Origin: Flagellimonas abyssi
GTDB lineage: Bacteria; Bacteroidota; Bacteroidia; Flavobacteriales; Flavobacteriaceae
Length of the DNA: 64,000 nt
Direction: 5' to 3'
Assembly: GCF_019457905.1 (NCBI RefSeq)
Contig: NZ_JAHZSV010000001.1
Span: forward strand, 434,001-498,000
Positions 24,918 through 32,045 of the stretch are shown in pieces. The notes under the pieces are model-generated. The model saw nothing but the letters and a program-made list of their open reading frames with translations, ran no database searches and had not been told where the DNA came from. Within the stretch, counting starts at the first letter, position 1. Each line of letters begins with the position of its first letter. The position numbers were made by a program, and so were the translations under genes.

Positions 24918-26414
24918 ATGAAATTTCTCGAGACCCTTCAAAATTCCATTAAGGTACACAGTGACCTAAATGCTTTTTTTATCAACGGAAATCATTACAC
25001 CTATCAGGAATTGGGCACAGCCGTAAATGCGATCAGGGTGGCCATACAAAAAGAAATTCCAATATCCGAAAAGTATGTGGGCCTTATCACCAATGATGAC
25101 CTGGAGACCTATGCAGCGATCATTGCGCTTTGGTTCGAGGGGAAGGCCTATGTTGCTATCAATCCTATTTATCCTAGATCAAGAAACGAAGAGATACTTG
25201 CACAGACCAATTCAGTGTTTGTAATGGACTCTTCACCATCACCTTATTTTGGAAAGGGATTTAAAGTGATAGCTACCCATAGTTTGGATATGGTCAATAA
25301 CATTCACCACTCTCCTCCTAAGAAAGTGGAACAAAATGATATTGCCTACGTCATCTTTACATCGGGAAGTACGGGCATACCTAAAGGGGCTCCGGTCAGT
25401 TTCAAGAACCTGAACGGTTTCGCAAATGCGATTGACAATAACCTCTCCTTCTCGCTGTCCGAGACAGACCGTTGCCTGCAAATGTTCGAATTGACCTTTG
25501 ACATGTCCGTGGTATCCTACCTTGCCCCTTTGTTAAAAGGAGCTTGTGTATATACGGTGCCAAAGGATAGCATCAAGTACTTTCAGATCATAAAATTGTT
25601 ATCGGAGCACCAACTTACCCTCTTGATCATGGTCCCCTCCATTATTCATTTCCTAAGACCCTATTTCAAAGAAATTCGAAGTGAGAGTGTAAGATATTCC
25701 TGTTTTGCAGGGGGTAAACTCTATGGTGATATAGGCAAGGAGTGGAACGCCTGTATTCCAAATGCCCAGATTATTAACTATTATGGCCCTACCGAGACCA
25801 CCATATATTGTGGGGGCTATCTGTTTGACAAAGAAGGAAACAACAAAGAGGAAAACGGAGTAGTGTCCATAGGCAAACCTTTTGACAATACCACCTATTT
25901 GGTCATTGATGAAAACAATAATGAAGTAGAGTATGGACAAACGGGAGAATTATGTATCGCGGGAGAGCAATTATTCCCTGGATATATACAAAACGAAGAA
26001 AGGAACAAGCTCGTTTTTTTTGAAAAACAGCATAATGATAAAACACTATTATTCTACAAATCAGGGGATATGTGCTATCGCGACCAAGATGGGGACTACA
26101 TGTACGTGGGACGGGCCGACTTTCAGGTTAAAATAAGGGGGTTCCGTGTGGAACTGGGAGAAATTGAATACCACGTAAAGAAAAAATTACCGGGCTTGGA
26201 TATCACGGTAATCGATTTGGATGATGGAAACGGGAATACCGAACTCGGGCTGGCCGTTTGTTCAAGAGAACTGGATCTGAAACCTACGCTTTCCTATTTG
26301 AAAGACAACTTGCCACCATATATGATCCCAACAAGGTTCCTATTTATAGACAAATTGCCCCATAGTGTCAACGATAAAATTGATATGAAGAAACTTAGAA
26401 CACTTTTTAAATAA
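24918..26414 (+). CDS. Amino-acid-type adenylating enzyme, DltA-like
   Basis: A 498-residue stand-alone adenylation domain that activates a carboxylic acid with ATP and loads it on a carrier protein. Core motifs: TSGSTGIPKG (148-157), NYYGPTE (287-293), GELCIAGE (343-350), SGD (382-384), GRADFQVKIRG (398-408), RVELGEIE (410-417) and Lys487 in the A10 region. Asp195 in FDMSVV corresponds to the Asp that binds the alpha-amino group in amino-acid-activating domains, which favours an amino acid over a plain fatty acid. In D-Ala-specific DltA a Cys stands in an FCGE segment; here the matching segment is FAGG (263-266) with Ala264, so the substrate may not be D-alanine. Next to it are its probable carrier protein and, convergent, an SGNH-MBOAT pair. 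Confidence 0.85.
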   Translation: MKFLETLQNSIKVHSDLNAFFINGNHYTYQELGTAVNAIRVAIQKEIPISEKYVGLITNDDLETYAAIIALWFEGKAYVAINPIYPRSRNEEILAQTNSVFVMDSSPSPYFGKGFKVIATHSLDMVNNIHHSPPKKVEQNDIAYVIFTSGSTGIPKGAPVSFKNLNGFANAIDNNLSFSLSETDRCLQMFELTFDMSVVSYLAPLLKGACVYTVPKDSIKYFQIIKLLSEHQLTLLIMVPSIIHFLRPYFKEIRSESVRYSCFAGGKLYGDIGKEWNACIPNAQIINYYGPTETTIYCGGYLFDKEGNNKEENGVVSIGKPFDNTTYLVIDENNNEVEYGQTGELCIAGEQLFPGYIQNEERNKLVFFEKQHNDKTLLFYKSGDMCYRDQDGDYMYVGRADFQVKIRGFRVELGEIEYHVKKKLPGLDITVIDLDDGNGNTELGLAVCSRELDLKPTLSYLKDNLPPYMIPTRFLFIDKLPHSVNDKIDMKKLRTLFK

Positions 26415-26427
26415 AATAGAACATAAA

Positions 26428-26673
26428 ATGACGAACGACGAAAAGATACTGGCTGAACTAAAAGAAATATTCATAGAGACCCTTGGTCATGATAATTTTG
26501 AGCTCGATGGCAACACCACGGCCAATGATGTGGACGGTTGGGATTCCGTGACACATATGATGCTCATCAATGAGGTCGAGAAGAAATATGACATGAAGTT
26601 CTCTTTAATGGACCTGATGAGCCTAGAAAAAGTAGCAGATCTGGTGAAGGCTATAGAACAAAGGCAATCCTAA
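26428..26673 (+). CDS. Acyl/aminoacyl carrier protein
   Basis: An 81-residue acidic carrier protein of the ACP/PCP/DltC fold. The phosphopantetheine attachment Ser40 is in GWDSVTH. The four-helix pattern is evident, with LINEVEKKYDMKF and LEKVADLVKAIE. The start ATG is 13 nt after the adenylating enzyme. It is likely the partner loaded by that enzyme, handing the group either to a FemAB/GNAT-like transferase in the cytoplasm or to the MBOAT at the membrane as DltC does for DltB. It ends 8 nt before the convergent SGNH gene. Confidence 0.9.
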   Translation: MTNDEKILAELKEIFIETLGHDNFELDGNTTANDVDGWDSVTHMMLINEVEKKYDMKFSLMDLMSLEKVADLVKAIEQRQS

Positions 26674-26681
26674 ATCCCCAA

Positions 26682-27641
26682 CTAGTTGGCAACACCGACA
26701 CTTTTTAGGTCTTGGACAAGTAGTTCCGCAATCAAGGTGCGCCCATAATTATTCCAATGCCGATCGTATACCAAAGTGGTATTTCGATTGGCATTGTTGA
26801 GCTTTTCTCCAAAATCGATATAATCAAAACCATTGGTGTCCAAATAGTCTAAAAACAGTTTTGGCGTAGTGGACACATCCATCAGCAGAACGGTTTTGTC
26901 CTTATCATATCCGTACAGGGCCACTAAATTCTTAAAGTTTTCAAGGAACGTTTGATCTTTTGATTCCGTCTTCTGCTGTGTTACCGATTTTGGCCTATTT
27001 CCACCTTGCGCCAATACTCTGGCATCATTGATCATATTCTTCATAGGCGTCAGTGCCCCTATTTCCGAGAGGTACACCAAAAACTTACTTTTTTTCAGGA
27101 TTTTGTTCAAAGGCGACTCCAAGCTCAACCTTTCGTTCTGTACATAGTACTCTCTCCTATTGAGATCGTTGGAGAATTTCATTTTGATATAGATACGGTC
27201 AATAAGCTCAAAGTCCTCCCGATAAGCATGGATCAAATGCATCTGGTCTGCCATATCATAACCGGCATAACCATATTCAAACACTTTTATTGTTTCCCCT
27301 AGTTCCAGTTCCATTTTTCTTCCTATGGAAGATTTATAGGGTTGATGAAATCCTTCGATAAAGGAATCCCCCACCAAGGCAACCTCATAGCCCTCTTTGG
27401 TGGGTTCAAACTCTTGATAGGAATTAAAGCCTGAACTGTTTATATTATATCTTACAAAGTTTTGGTTTCTATTACCGGTAACAGAATATCCTTCTTGGTT
27501 GGGCTTCCATTTTTCCACTTTGTTTTCGTCCACAAAACGGGACGGCTTATCCTCTCCCAAATAAAATATCCTGACTAAGACCTCCAAGGAAATCAGAATG
27601 AGAAAAGCGTAAACTCCTAATTTGATGACTAACTTTTTCAT
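26682..27641 (-). CDS. SGNH/AlgJ-like O-acyltransferase partner
   Basis: A 319-residue protein with an N-terminal membrane anchor (about 5-27) and a periplasmic SGNH-type domain. Block I is VALVGDSFIEGF with Ser93, and Asp293 and His295 lie in YDRHWNNYG, a D-x-H-W arrangement like that of AlgJ/AlgX and related alginate-type O-acetyltransferases. It should act outside the inner membrane, handing acyl groups from the MBOAT to a glycan, or editing them. It follows the MBOAT gene by 2 nt on the same strand. The pair faces the adenylating enzyme and carrier, completing a Dlt-like four-part set. Confidence 0.8.
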   Translation of the reverse strand: MKKLVIKLGVYAFLILISLEVLVRIFYLGEDKPSRFVDENKVEKWKPNQEGYSVTGNRNQNFVRYNINSSGFNSYQEFEPTKEGYEVALVGDSFIEGFHQPYKSSIGRKMELELGETIKVFEYGYAGYDMADQMHLIHAYREDFELIDRIYIKMKFSNDLNRREYYVQNERLSLESPLNKILKKSKFLVYLSEIGALTPMKNMINDARVLAQGGNRPKSVTQQKTESKDQTFLENFKNLVALYGYDKDKTVLLMDVSTTPKLFLDYLDTNGFDYIDFGEKLNNANRNTTLVYDRHWNNYGRTLIAELLVQDLKSVGVAN

Positions 27642-27643
27642 GG

Positions 27644-29098
27644 TTAAAACTGAAAATATATGAACGATCTATCAAAACCACTGTCATAGAACAGTAGCAT
27701 GGTAAAAATCACCAAAGTATACGCAAAAAAACGAACAGCCTTGGACTTGAACTGGAACGGATTCCGTTCATCCCTTCGAATCCGATATTCATAAAGCACA
27801 AATACGGCCAAAAGGATAAAGTAATCCAACATACGATACCCATTGGGATGCTCATAGGGAGCATAACTAAAATCACTGAATATCCTCCCAATAAAATTAA
27901 AGGAATCTGTCAAGGATTCGGATCTAAAGAAGATACGGGAAAAGGTGACGATTCCAAAAGTAAGTACCAATTGGCCCAATTCTGTCAAAGAAGGAAAAAG
28001 GGAGTTCTCCCCTACTACATTATCCTTGTAAATGGTATTCCTTCCCATCAAAAAAACCGGGATATAAGCCAAGGCATGAAAACCTCCCCAAAATATAAAG
28101 GTCCAATTGGCCCCGTGCCAAAATCCGCTCACCAAAAATATGATACAGATATTTCGTATTGCCCTTCCCTGACTAACGCGCGACCCTCCCAACGGGATAT
28201 AAACATAGTGCCTAAACCAAGTGGATAACGATATGTGCCACCTTTGCCAATACTCGGCTACATTTCTTGAAAAGTTAGGGAACTTGAAATTGGACATCAA
28301 TTCCACGCCGAACAATTTGGCCGTACCAATGGCTATATCGGAATATCCGCTAAAATCCCCGTAAACCTGAAAACTGAACAGCGTTACACCCAGAATCAAT
28401 GTGGATGCAGGATAGGTTTCATGGTTCAAGAAAATATCATCCACAATCGGTGCTATACCATCCGCTATCACCAACTTTTTAAAAAGTCCCCAAAGAATGA
28501 GTTTGAGCCCACTTACTATTTGATCGTAGTTAAACGTTCTTTTATTCGTAATTTGATGTAATAAATTGGAAGCCCGCTCGATGGGACCGGCCACCAACTG
28601 CGGAAAGAACGCTACAAAGGTTGCGAAGGACAGAAAATCGTGGCAAGGCTTTATTCTTTTGTAATAAATATCCATGGAGTAGGACATCGTTTGGAAGGTA
28701 TAGAAGGAAATCCCAACTGGCAATATAATCTTGAGTGTCCAAGTACTTTTGATGGAATATCCCATAACCTCAAATAGATCTATAAAGGAATCCACAAAAA
28801 AATTATAGTACTTAAAAAAACCGAGCAAGGATATATTGAATATGACACTTACCCATAACCACAATTTCTGCTTTGGCCTATCGCCCTCGTTCCTGTGGAT
28901 CATAATGCCCACAAAATAATCTACGACCGTACTGGCAATTATAAGAAACAAAAACCTCCAGTCCCAGAGCCCATAAAAGAAATAACTCCCAACAAGAACA
29001 AGTACGTTTTGAAGTCTTGATCCCTTACCAAGAACGAACCAGTACAAAAGGAACATTATCGGCAGAAAAATAAAATACTCAAGGGAGTTGAACAACAT
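27644..29098 (-). CDS. MBOAT family O-acyltransferase, DltB/AlgI-type
   Basis: A 484-residue multi-pass membrane protein: MLFNSLEYF start, LPVGISFYTFQTMSYS, FFPQLVAGPIERASNLLHQI, YWQRWHISLSTWFRHYVYIPLGG, and the catalytic His in SGFWHGANW. Compared with the MBOAT at 13332 it is closer to the left-edge fragment (both have GDFSGYSDIAIG and ILWGLFKK), so these two may share ancestry apart from the 13332 copy. It starts 31 nt downstream of the OmpA-family gene on the same strand and could be read from that promoter. Donor may be the carrier protein at 26428 or an acyl-CoA; the sequence does not decide. Confidence 0.93.
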   Translation of the reverse strand: MLFNSLEYFIFLPIMFLLYWFVLGKGSRLQNVLVLVGSYFFYGLWDWRFLFLIIASTVVDYFVGIMIHRNEGDRPKQKLWLWVSVIFNISLLGFFKYYNFFVDSFIDLFEVMGYSIKSTWTLKIILPVGISFYTFQTMSYSMDIYYKRIKPCHDFLSFATFVAFFPQLVAGPIERASNLLHQITNKRTFNYDQIVSGLKLILWGLFKKLVIADGIAPIVDDIFLNHETYPASTLILGVTLFSFQVYGDFSGYSDIAIGTAKLFGVELMSNFKFPNFSRNVAEYWQRWHISLSTWFRHYVYIPLGGSRVSQGRAIRNICIIFLVSGFWHGANWTFIFWGGFHALAYIPVFLMGRNTIYKDNVVGENSLFPSLTELGQLVLTFGIVTFSRIFFRSESLTDSFNFIGRIFSDFSYAPYEHPNGYRMLDYFILLAVFVLYEYRIRRDERNPFQFKSKAVRFFAYTLVIFTMLLFYDSGFDRSFIYFQF

Positions 29099-29129
29099 AA
29101 TATCTTCTTTCCTTTATTATGATGGCTCT

Positions 29130-30299
29130 TTAAAATTCAATGATCAAAAACTCGGACCTCCGGTTTTTTGAATGCTTTTCCTCGGTACAATAAACCCCAT
29201 CAGTACACTCGTTGACCAATTGTGTTTCCCCATAGGCTTCATATACAATCCTGTCCTTTGAGATTCCTTTGGACACCACATAATCAACTGTTCTTTGCGC
29301 CCTACGCTCGGATAACCATTGATTATATTTTTCCGTACCCCTGGAGTCCGTATGGGCGGTAACTTTAATATTTAAATTAGGTTCTTCTTCCATAATATTG
29401 ACCAATTTGTCCAATAGCTCCTTATCATCTGTAGTCAAATATGATGAATTGAATTTGAAATATACGTTCCCCAATTGGTGCAATCTTGTCTGTAACGCAT
29501 TTCTCTCGGCCTCTTTTGCTTCCTTCTTCGCTTTTTCGGCAGCTGCCAGTTCGGCCGCTTCTTTTTCTTTTTGCAATTGCTCTGCAAGCAAACGAGCTTT
29601 TTCATCAGCTCTTGCAATGGAATCTTGTACTCGCTTTTGCTCCTTTTCCATTTCTTGTAAAAGCGCCAGTTTTTCTTGACCTTTTCGGGAAAGCCCTTTC
29701 TCTACTTTGAACCTGTAAGCAACAGCAATGGCATGTTGGATATGATTGGTGACGTTCTCCGTGTCCATAGCCCATTTTCCTGTTGTATTAAAATCCAATC
29801 CCCAATGATCCGAAAACCAAGTTTTAAAACCGAGCACGCCATTATAGGTTCCCCTGCCCTGATTATTCGCGTCGGTATATCCTGCACCGATACCAATATA
29901 GGGATCAAAAAAACCGGTATGTCCCAATATTTTGTTCAGGTCATAGCTTACCCTAAAGTCAAAGCCCCAATAATCTATATCATCCGTTAAGGTGAGTTCG
30001 TCAACAACTTTACCTTCTTTGTATCGGTTATGAGATCCAATAGCCTCCAACCCAACACCATTCTTGAAATAACGCCCTATACTAACCCTCGATGGATAAG
30101 GAGCAATATTCCAACCAGAGCGAACATCAAAAAGTTCACGGAATTCGTCTCCGGAGTCATCAACGGCATTGGTTCCAAGCGAAACCATCCAATAACTCTG
30201 AACAATACTGTCCTTTTTTGTGAGTTCCATATCTTGAGCAACTCCAAGAGTAAAACAAGCCAATGCCATCACTATAATGGTAGGACGTAGAATGTGCAT
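29130..30299 (-). CDS. OmpA-family outer-membrane protein with coiled-coil linker
   Basis: A 389-residue protein in three parts: signal peptide (about 1-21, ending GVAQ), an eight-strand-type beta-barrel (about 30-200), an Ala/Lys/Glu-rich coiled coil (about 210-270), and a C-terminal OmpA peptidoglycan-binding domain with VTAHTDSRGTEKYNQWLSERRA and a terminal NRRSEFLIIEF. It anchors the outer membrane to the cell wall. The Asp and Arg that bind diaminopimelate are in the TDSRG and LSERRA stretches. It lies at the edge of the glycan cluster, 31 nt upstream of the MBOAT-SGNH pair, and is probably a structural gene not dedicated to that system. Confidence 0.9.
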   Translation of the reverse strand: MHILRPTIIVMALACFTLGVAQDMELTKKDSIVQSYWMVSLGTNAVDDSGDEFRELFDVRSGWNIAPYPSRVSIGRYFKNGVGLEAIGSHNRYKEGKVVDELTLTDDIDYWGFDFRVSYDLNKILGHTGFFDPYIGIGAGYTDANNQGRGTYNGVLGFKTWFSDHWGLDFNTTGKWAMDTENVTNHIQHAIAVAYRFKVEKGLSRKGQEKLALLQEMEKEQKRVQDSIARADEKARLLAEQLQKEKEAAELAAAEKAKKEAKEAERNALQTRLHQLGNVYFKFNSSYLTTDDKELLDKLVNIMEEEPNLNIKVTAHTDSRGTEKYNQWLSERRAQRTVDYVVSKGISKDRIVYEAYGETQLVNECTDGVYCTEEKHSKNRRSEFLIIEF

Positions 30300-30325
30300 T
30301 CTTAATGATTTGAGGTTTATGCTTT

Positions 30326-30333
30326 CAAAGCTA
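30326..30333 (-). promoter_or_regulatory. Putative -7 box for the OmpA-family gene
   Basis: On the minus strand this reads TAGCTTTG, an exact TAnnTTTG match, ending about 27 nt before the ATG at 30299. A -33 TTG at usual spacing was not found. Confidence 0.4.
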
Positions 30334-30413
30334 TGCCAAGCGTTCCAATCTGGGAACTTTGCCCTTTCAAGTGCGTTATTTATCGATAAGAAGTAGGAAT
30401 AATTTTGAAAAGA

Positions 30414-30914
30414 CTATTCCTCAATCTTTTGGAAAACCACGGTTTTATCGACCAATGGCATTTTGTAGAGATAAAATGGGAAGTATATGGGTTGTATAGA
30501 CATTTCTTCTTCGGAAACGTTATGCACCTCTATAGCTATCAACATTTCTTGGTCCGTTTCCTTTAATTTGGATAAAACCGTTGTTTTTTCCCCGTGTTGC
30601 TCACCTAAACAAACCAAAATCAACATTTCCTTGGAAAAGTCGACCATCGGCACCGACAATCGAGGTTTACGTGTTTTGTTGATTTGCTTATAAAATTTGC
30701 CCAATGTTTTCGTATCCCTGATTACACGGGTTCCAAAAGAATCAATATTGGTAAAGTTTTGATGCTCGATCAATGTCAAACCATCAATATGCTCGCCAAC
30801 GGTGGAGCTTTCAGGCTTTTGAGCCTTGCAGGAAAGTAAGCAAATCGACGCTATGAGAAAAAAGTATTTGATATTAAAATGTGTTTTTAAAACGTGATTT
30901 AAATGCCTTTTCAT
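30414..30914 (-). CDS. Small lipoprotein, PrcB-like domain
   Basis: A 166-residue lipoprotein. The signal peptide ends in SICLLSC with Cys about residue 29. The rest has a pattern recalling the C-terminal domain of protease complex subunit PrcB, with VDFSKEMLILVCLGEQHG in the middle and an all-beta look. The start is uncertain: the ATG at 30914 is used here, giving a 41-nt overlap with the end of bshA; longer starts at 30926 or 30947 are possible but overlap more. Function unknown. It could be co-transcribed with bshA. Confidence 0.6.
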   Translation of the reverse strand: MKRHLNHVLKTHFNIKYFFLIASICLLSCKAQKPESSTVGEHIDGLTLIEHQNFTNIDSFGTRVIRDTKTLGKFYKQINKTRKPRLSVPMVDFSKEMLILVCLGEQHGEKTTVLSKLKETDQEMLIAIEVHNVSEEEMSIQPIYFPFYLYKMPLVDKTVVFQKIEE

Positions 30915-32016
30915 AAAGGTCTTCATATAAGGGAAGAATGTGTACAATGTCGAATTTAGAAGCTACATTGAAAGCGTTTTCCTTGAACCTTTCGAGGGTT
31001 TCATCGTCCTTCAAAATCTCAATGGCCTTTGTTGCCATGGTCTCTACATCGCCAACATCCGCCAGATAACCAGATACACCATCGATGTTAACTTCTGGTA
31101 TACCTCCCGTATTGCTGGAAACTATCGCTACCTTATTGATCATGGCCTCCAATGCCGCCAAACCAAAACTTTCAGTTTCCGAGGGCAACAGAAACAAATC
31201 GGAAAAGCAAAGAATACGGTCAATCTCATTGCTGTTACCTAAAAACAGGACCTTATCCTTAATCCCCAATGAATCACACAAATCTTCTGCTTTTTCCTTT
31301 TCCGGGCCTTCACCCACCATGATAAGTTTAGCTGGCATTTCCTTTTGGATGCGATGGAATATTTTGATGACGTCCGGAATACGCTTTACCTTTCTAAAAT
31401 TACTTATGTGTGTTATGATGCGTTCATTTTCCTTCGCCATCATACTACGTTGGCAATCTGTGTAGGTCTTTTTGTACTTTGTTGTTTCTATAAAATTAGG
31501 AATCACCTCGATTTCCTTCTCTAAATCAAAAAGTTTTAAAGTCTCACTTTTAAGGGCTTCGGAAACAGAGGTCACCACATCGGATTTGTTTATACTGAAC
31601 GTTACCGCTGGTTTGTAAAAAGGGTGCTTGCCCACCAAGGTAATGTCCGTTCCATGAAGCGTTGTGATCATAGGGATAAAAATCCCATATTCCTGAAGCA
31701 TTTTTTTTGCCATATATCCAGCATAGGCATGTGGAATGGCATAGTGCACGTGCAACAGTTCAATATCATATAGTTTGATGGTGTCCACCAACTTACTTGA
31801 CAGGGCCAGCTCATAGGGTTGGTAATGGAACAACGGATATTCCGGCACATGCACCTCATGAAAATGGATATTGTTTCCCAAAAGTTCCAATCGAACAGGC
31901 TGACGGTACGTGATAAAGTGTACTTCGTGCCCCCGTTCTGCAAGGGCAATACCCAATTCCGTGGCAACAACGCCACTACCGCCAAAGGTCGGGTAACACA
32001 CAATCGCTATTTTCAT
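30874..32016 (-). CDS. bshA: N-acetyl-alpha-D-glucosaminyl L-malate synthase (bacillithiol step 1)
   Basis: A 380-residue GT4 glycosyltransferase that joins UDP-GlcNAc to L-malate, the first step of bacillithiol synthesis. Strong BshA marks: IVCYPTFGGSGVVATELG at the N-terminus, HFITYRQPVRL, FHEVHVPEYPLF, LLHVHYAIPHAYAGYMAK, TTLHGTDITLVG, and the C-terminal donor region LPSETESFGLAALEAM with the E-x7-E pattern. Length is normal. Other bsh genes are not in this window. The gene follows the GH3 fusion gene by 29 nt on the same strand. Confidence 0.95.
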   Translation of the reverse strand: MKIAIVCYPTFGGSGVVATELGIALAERGHEVHFITYRQPVRLELLGNNIHFHEVHVPEYPLFHYQPYELALSSKLVDTIKLYDIELLHVHYAIPHAYAGYMAKKMLQEYGIFIPMITTLHGTDITLVGKHPFYKPAVTFSINKSDVVTSVSEALKSETLKLFDLEKEIEVIPNFIETTKYKKTYTDCQRSMMAKENERIITHISNFRKVKRIPDVIKIFHRIQKEMPAKLIMVGEGPEKEKAEDLCDSLGIKDKVLFLGNSNEIDRILCFSDLFLLPSETESFGLAALEAMINKVAIVSSNTGGIPEVNIDGVSGYLADVGDVETMATKAIEILKDDETLERFKENAFNVASKFDIVHILPLYEDLYEKAFKSRFKNTF

Positions 32017-32045
32017 AAGAACAAATCTACGGCAATATTTTATAC

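Noticed and set aside
24918..26673. A non-ribosomal peptide synthetase system
   Set aside because: There is one stand-alone adenylation domain and one carrier protein, with no condensation or thioesterase domain in the window.
26674..26700. Short palindrome CCAACTAGTTGG between the convergent carrier-protein and SGNH genes as a terminator
   Set aside because: It has no loop and no T run, and mostly lies within the end of the SGNH coding sequence.
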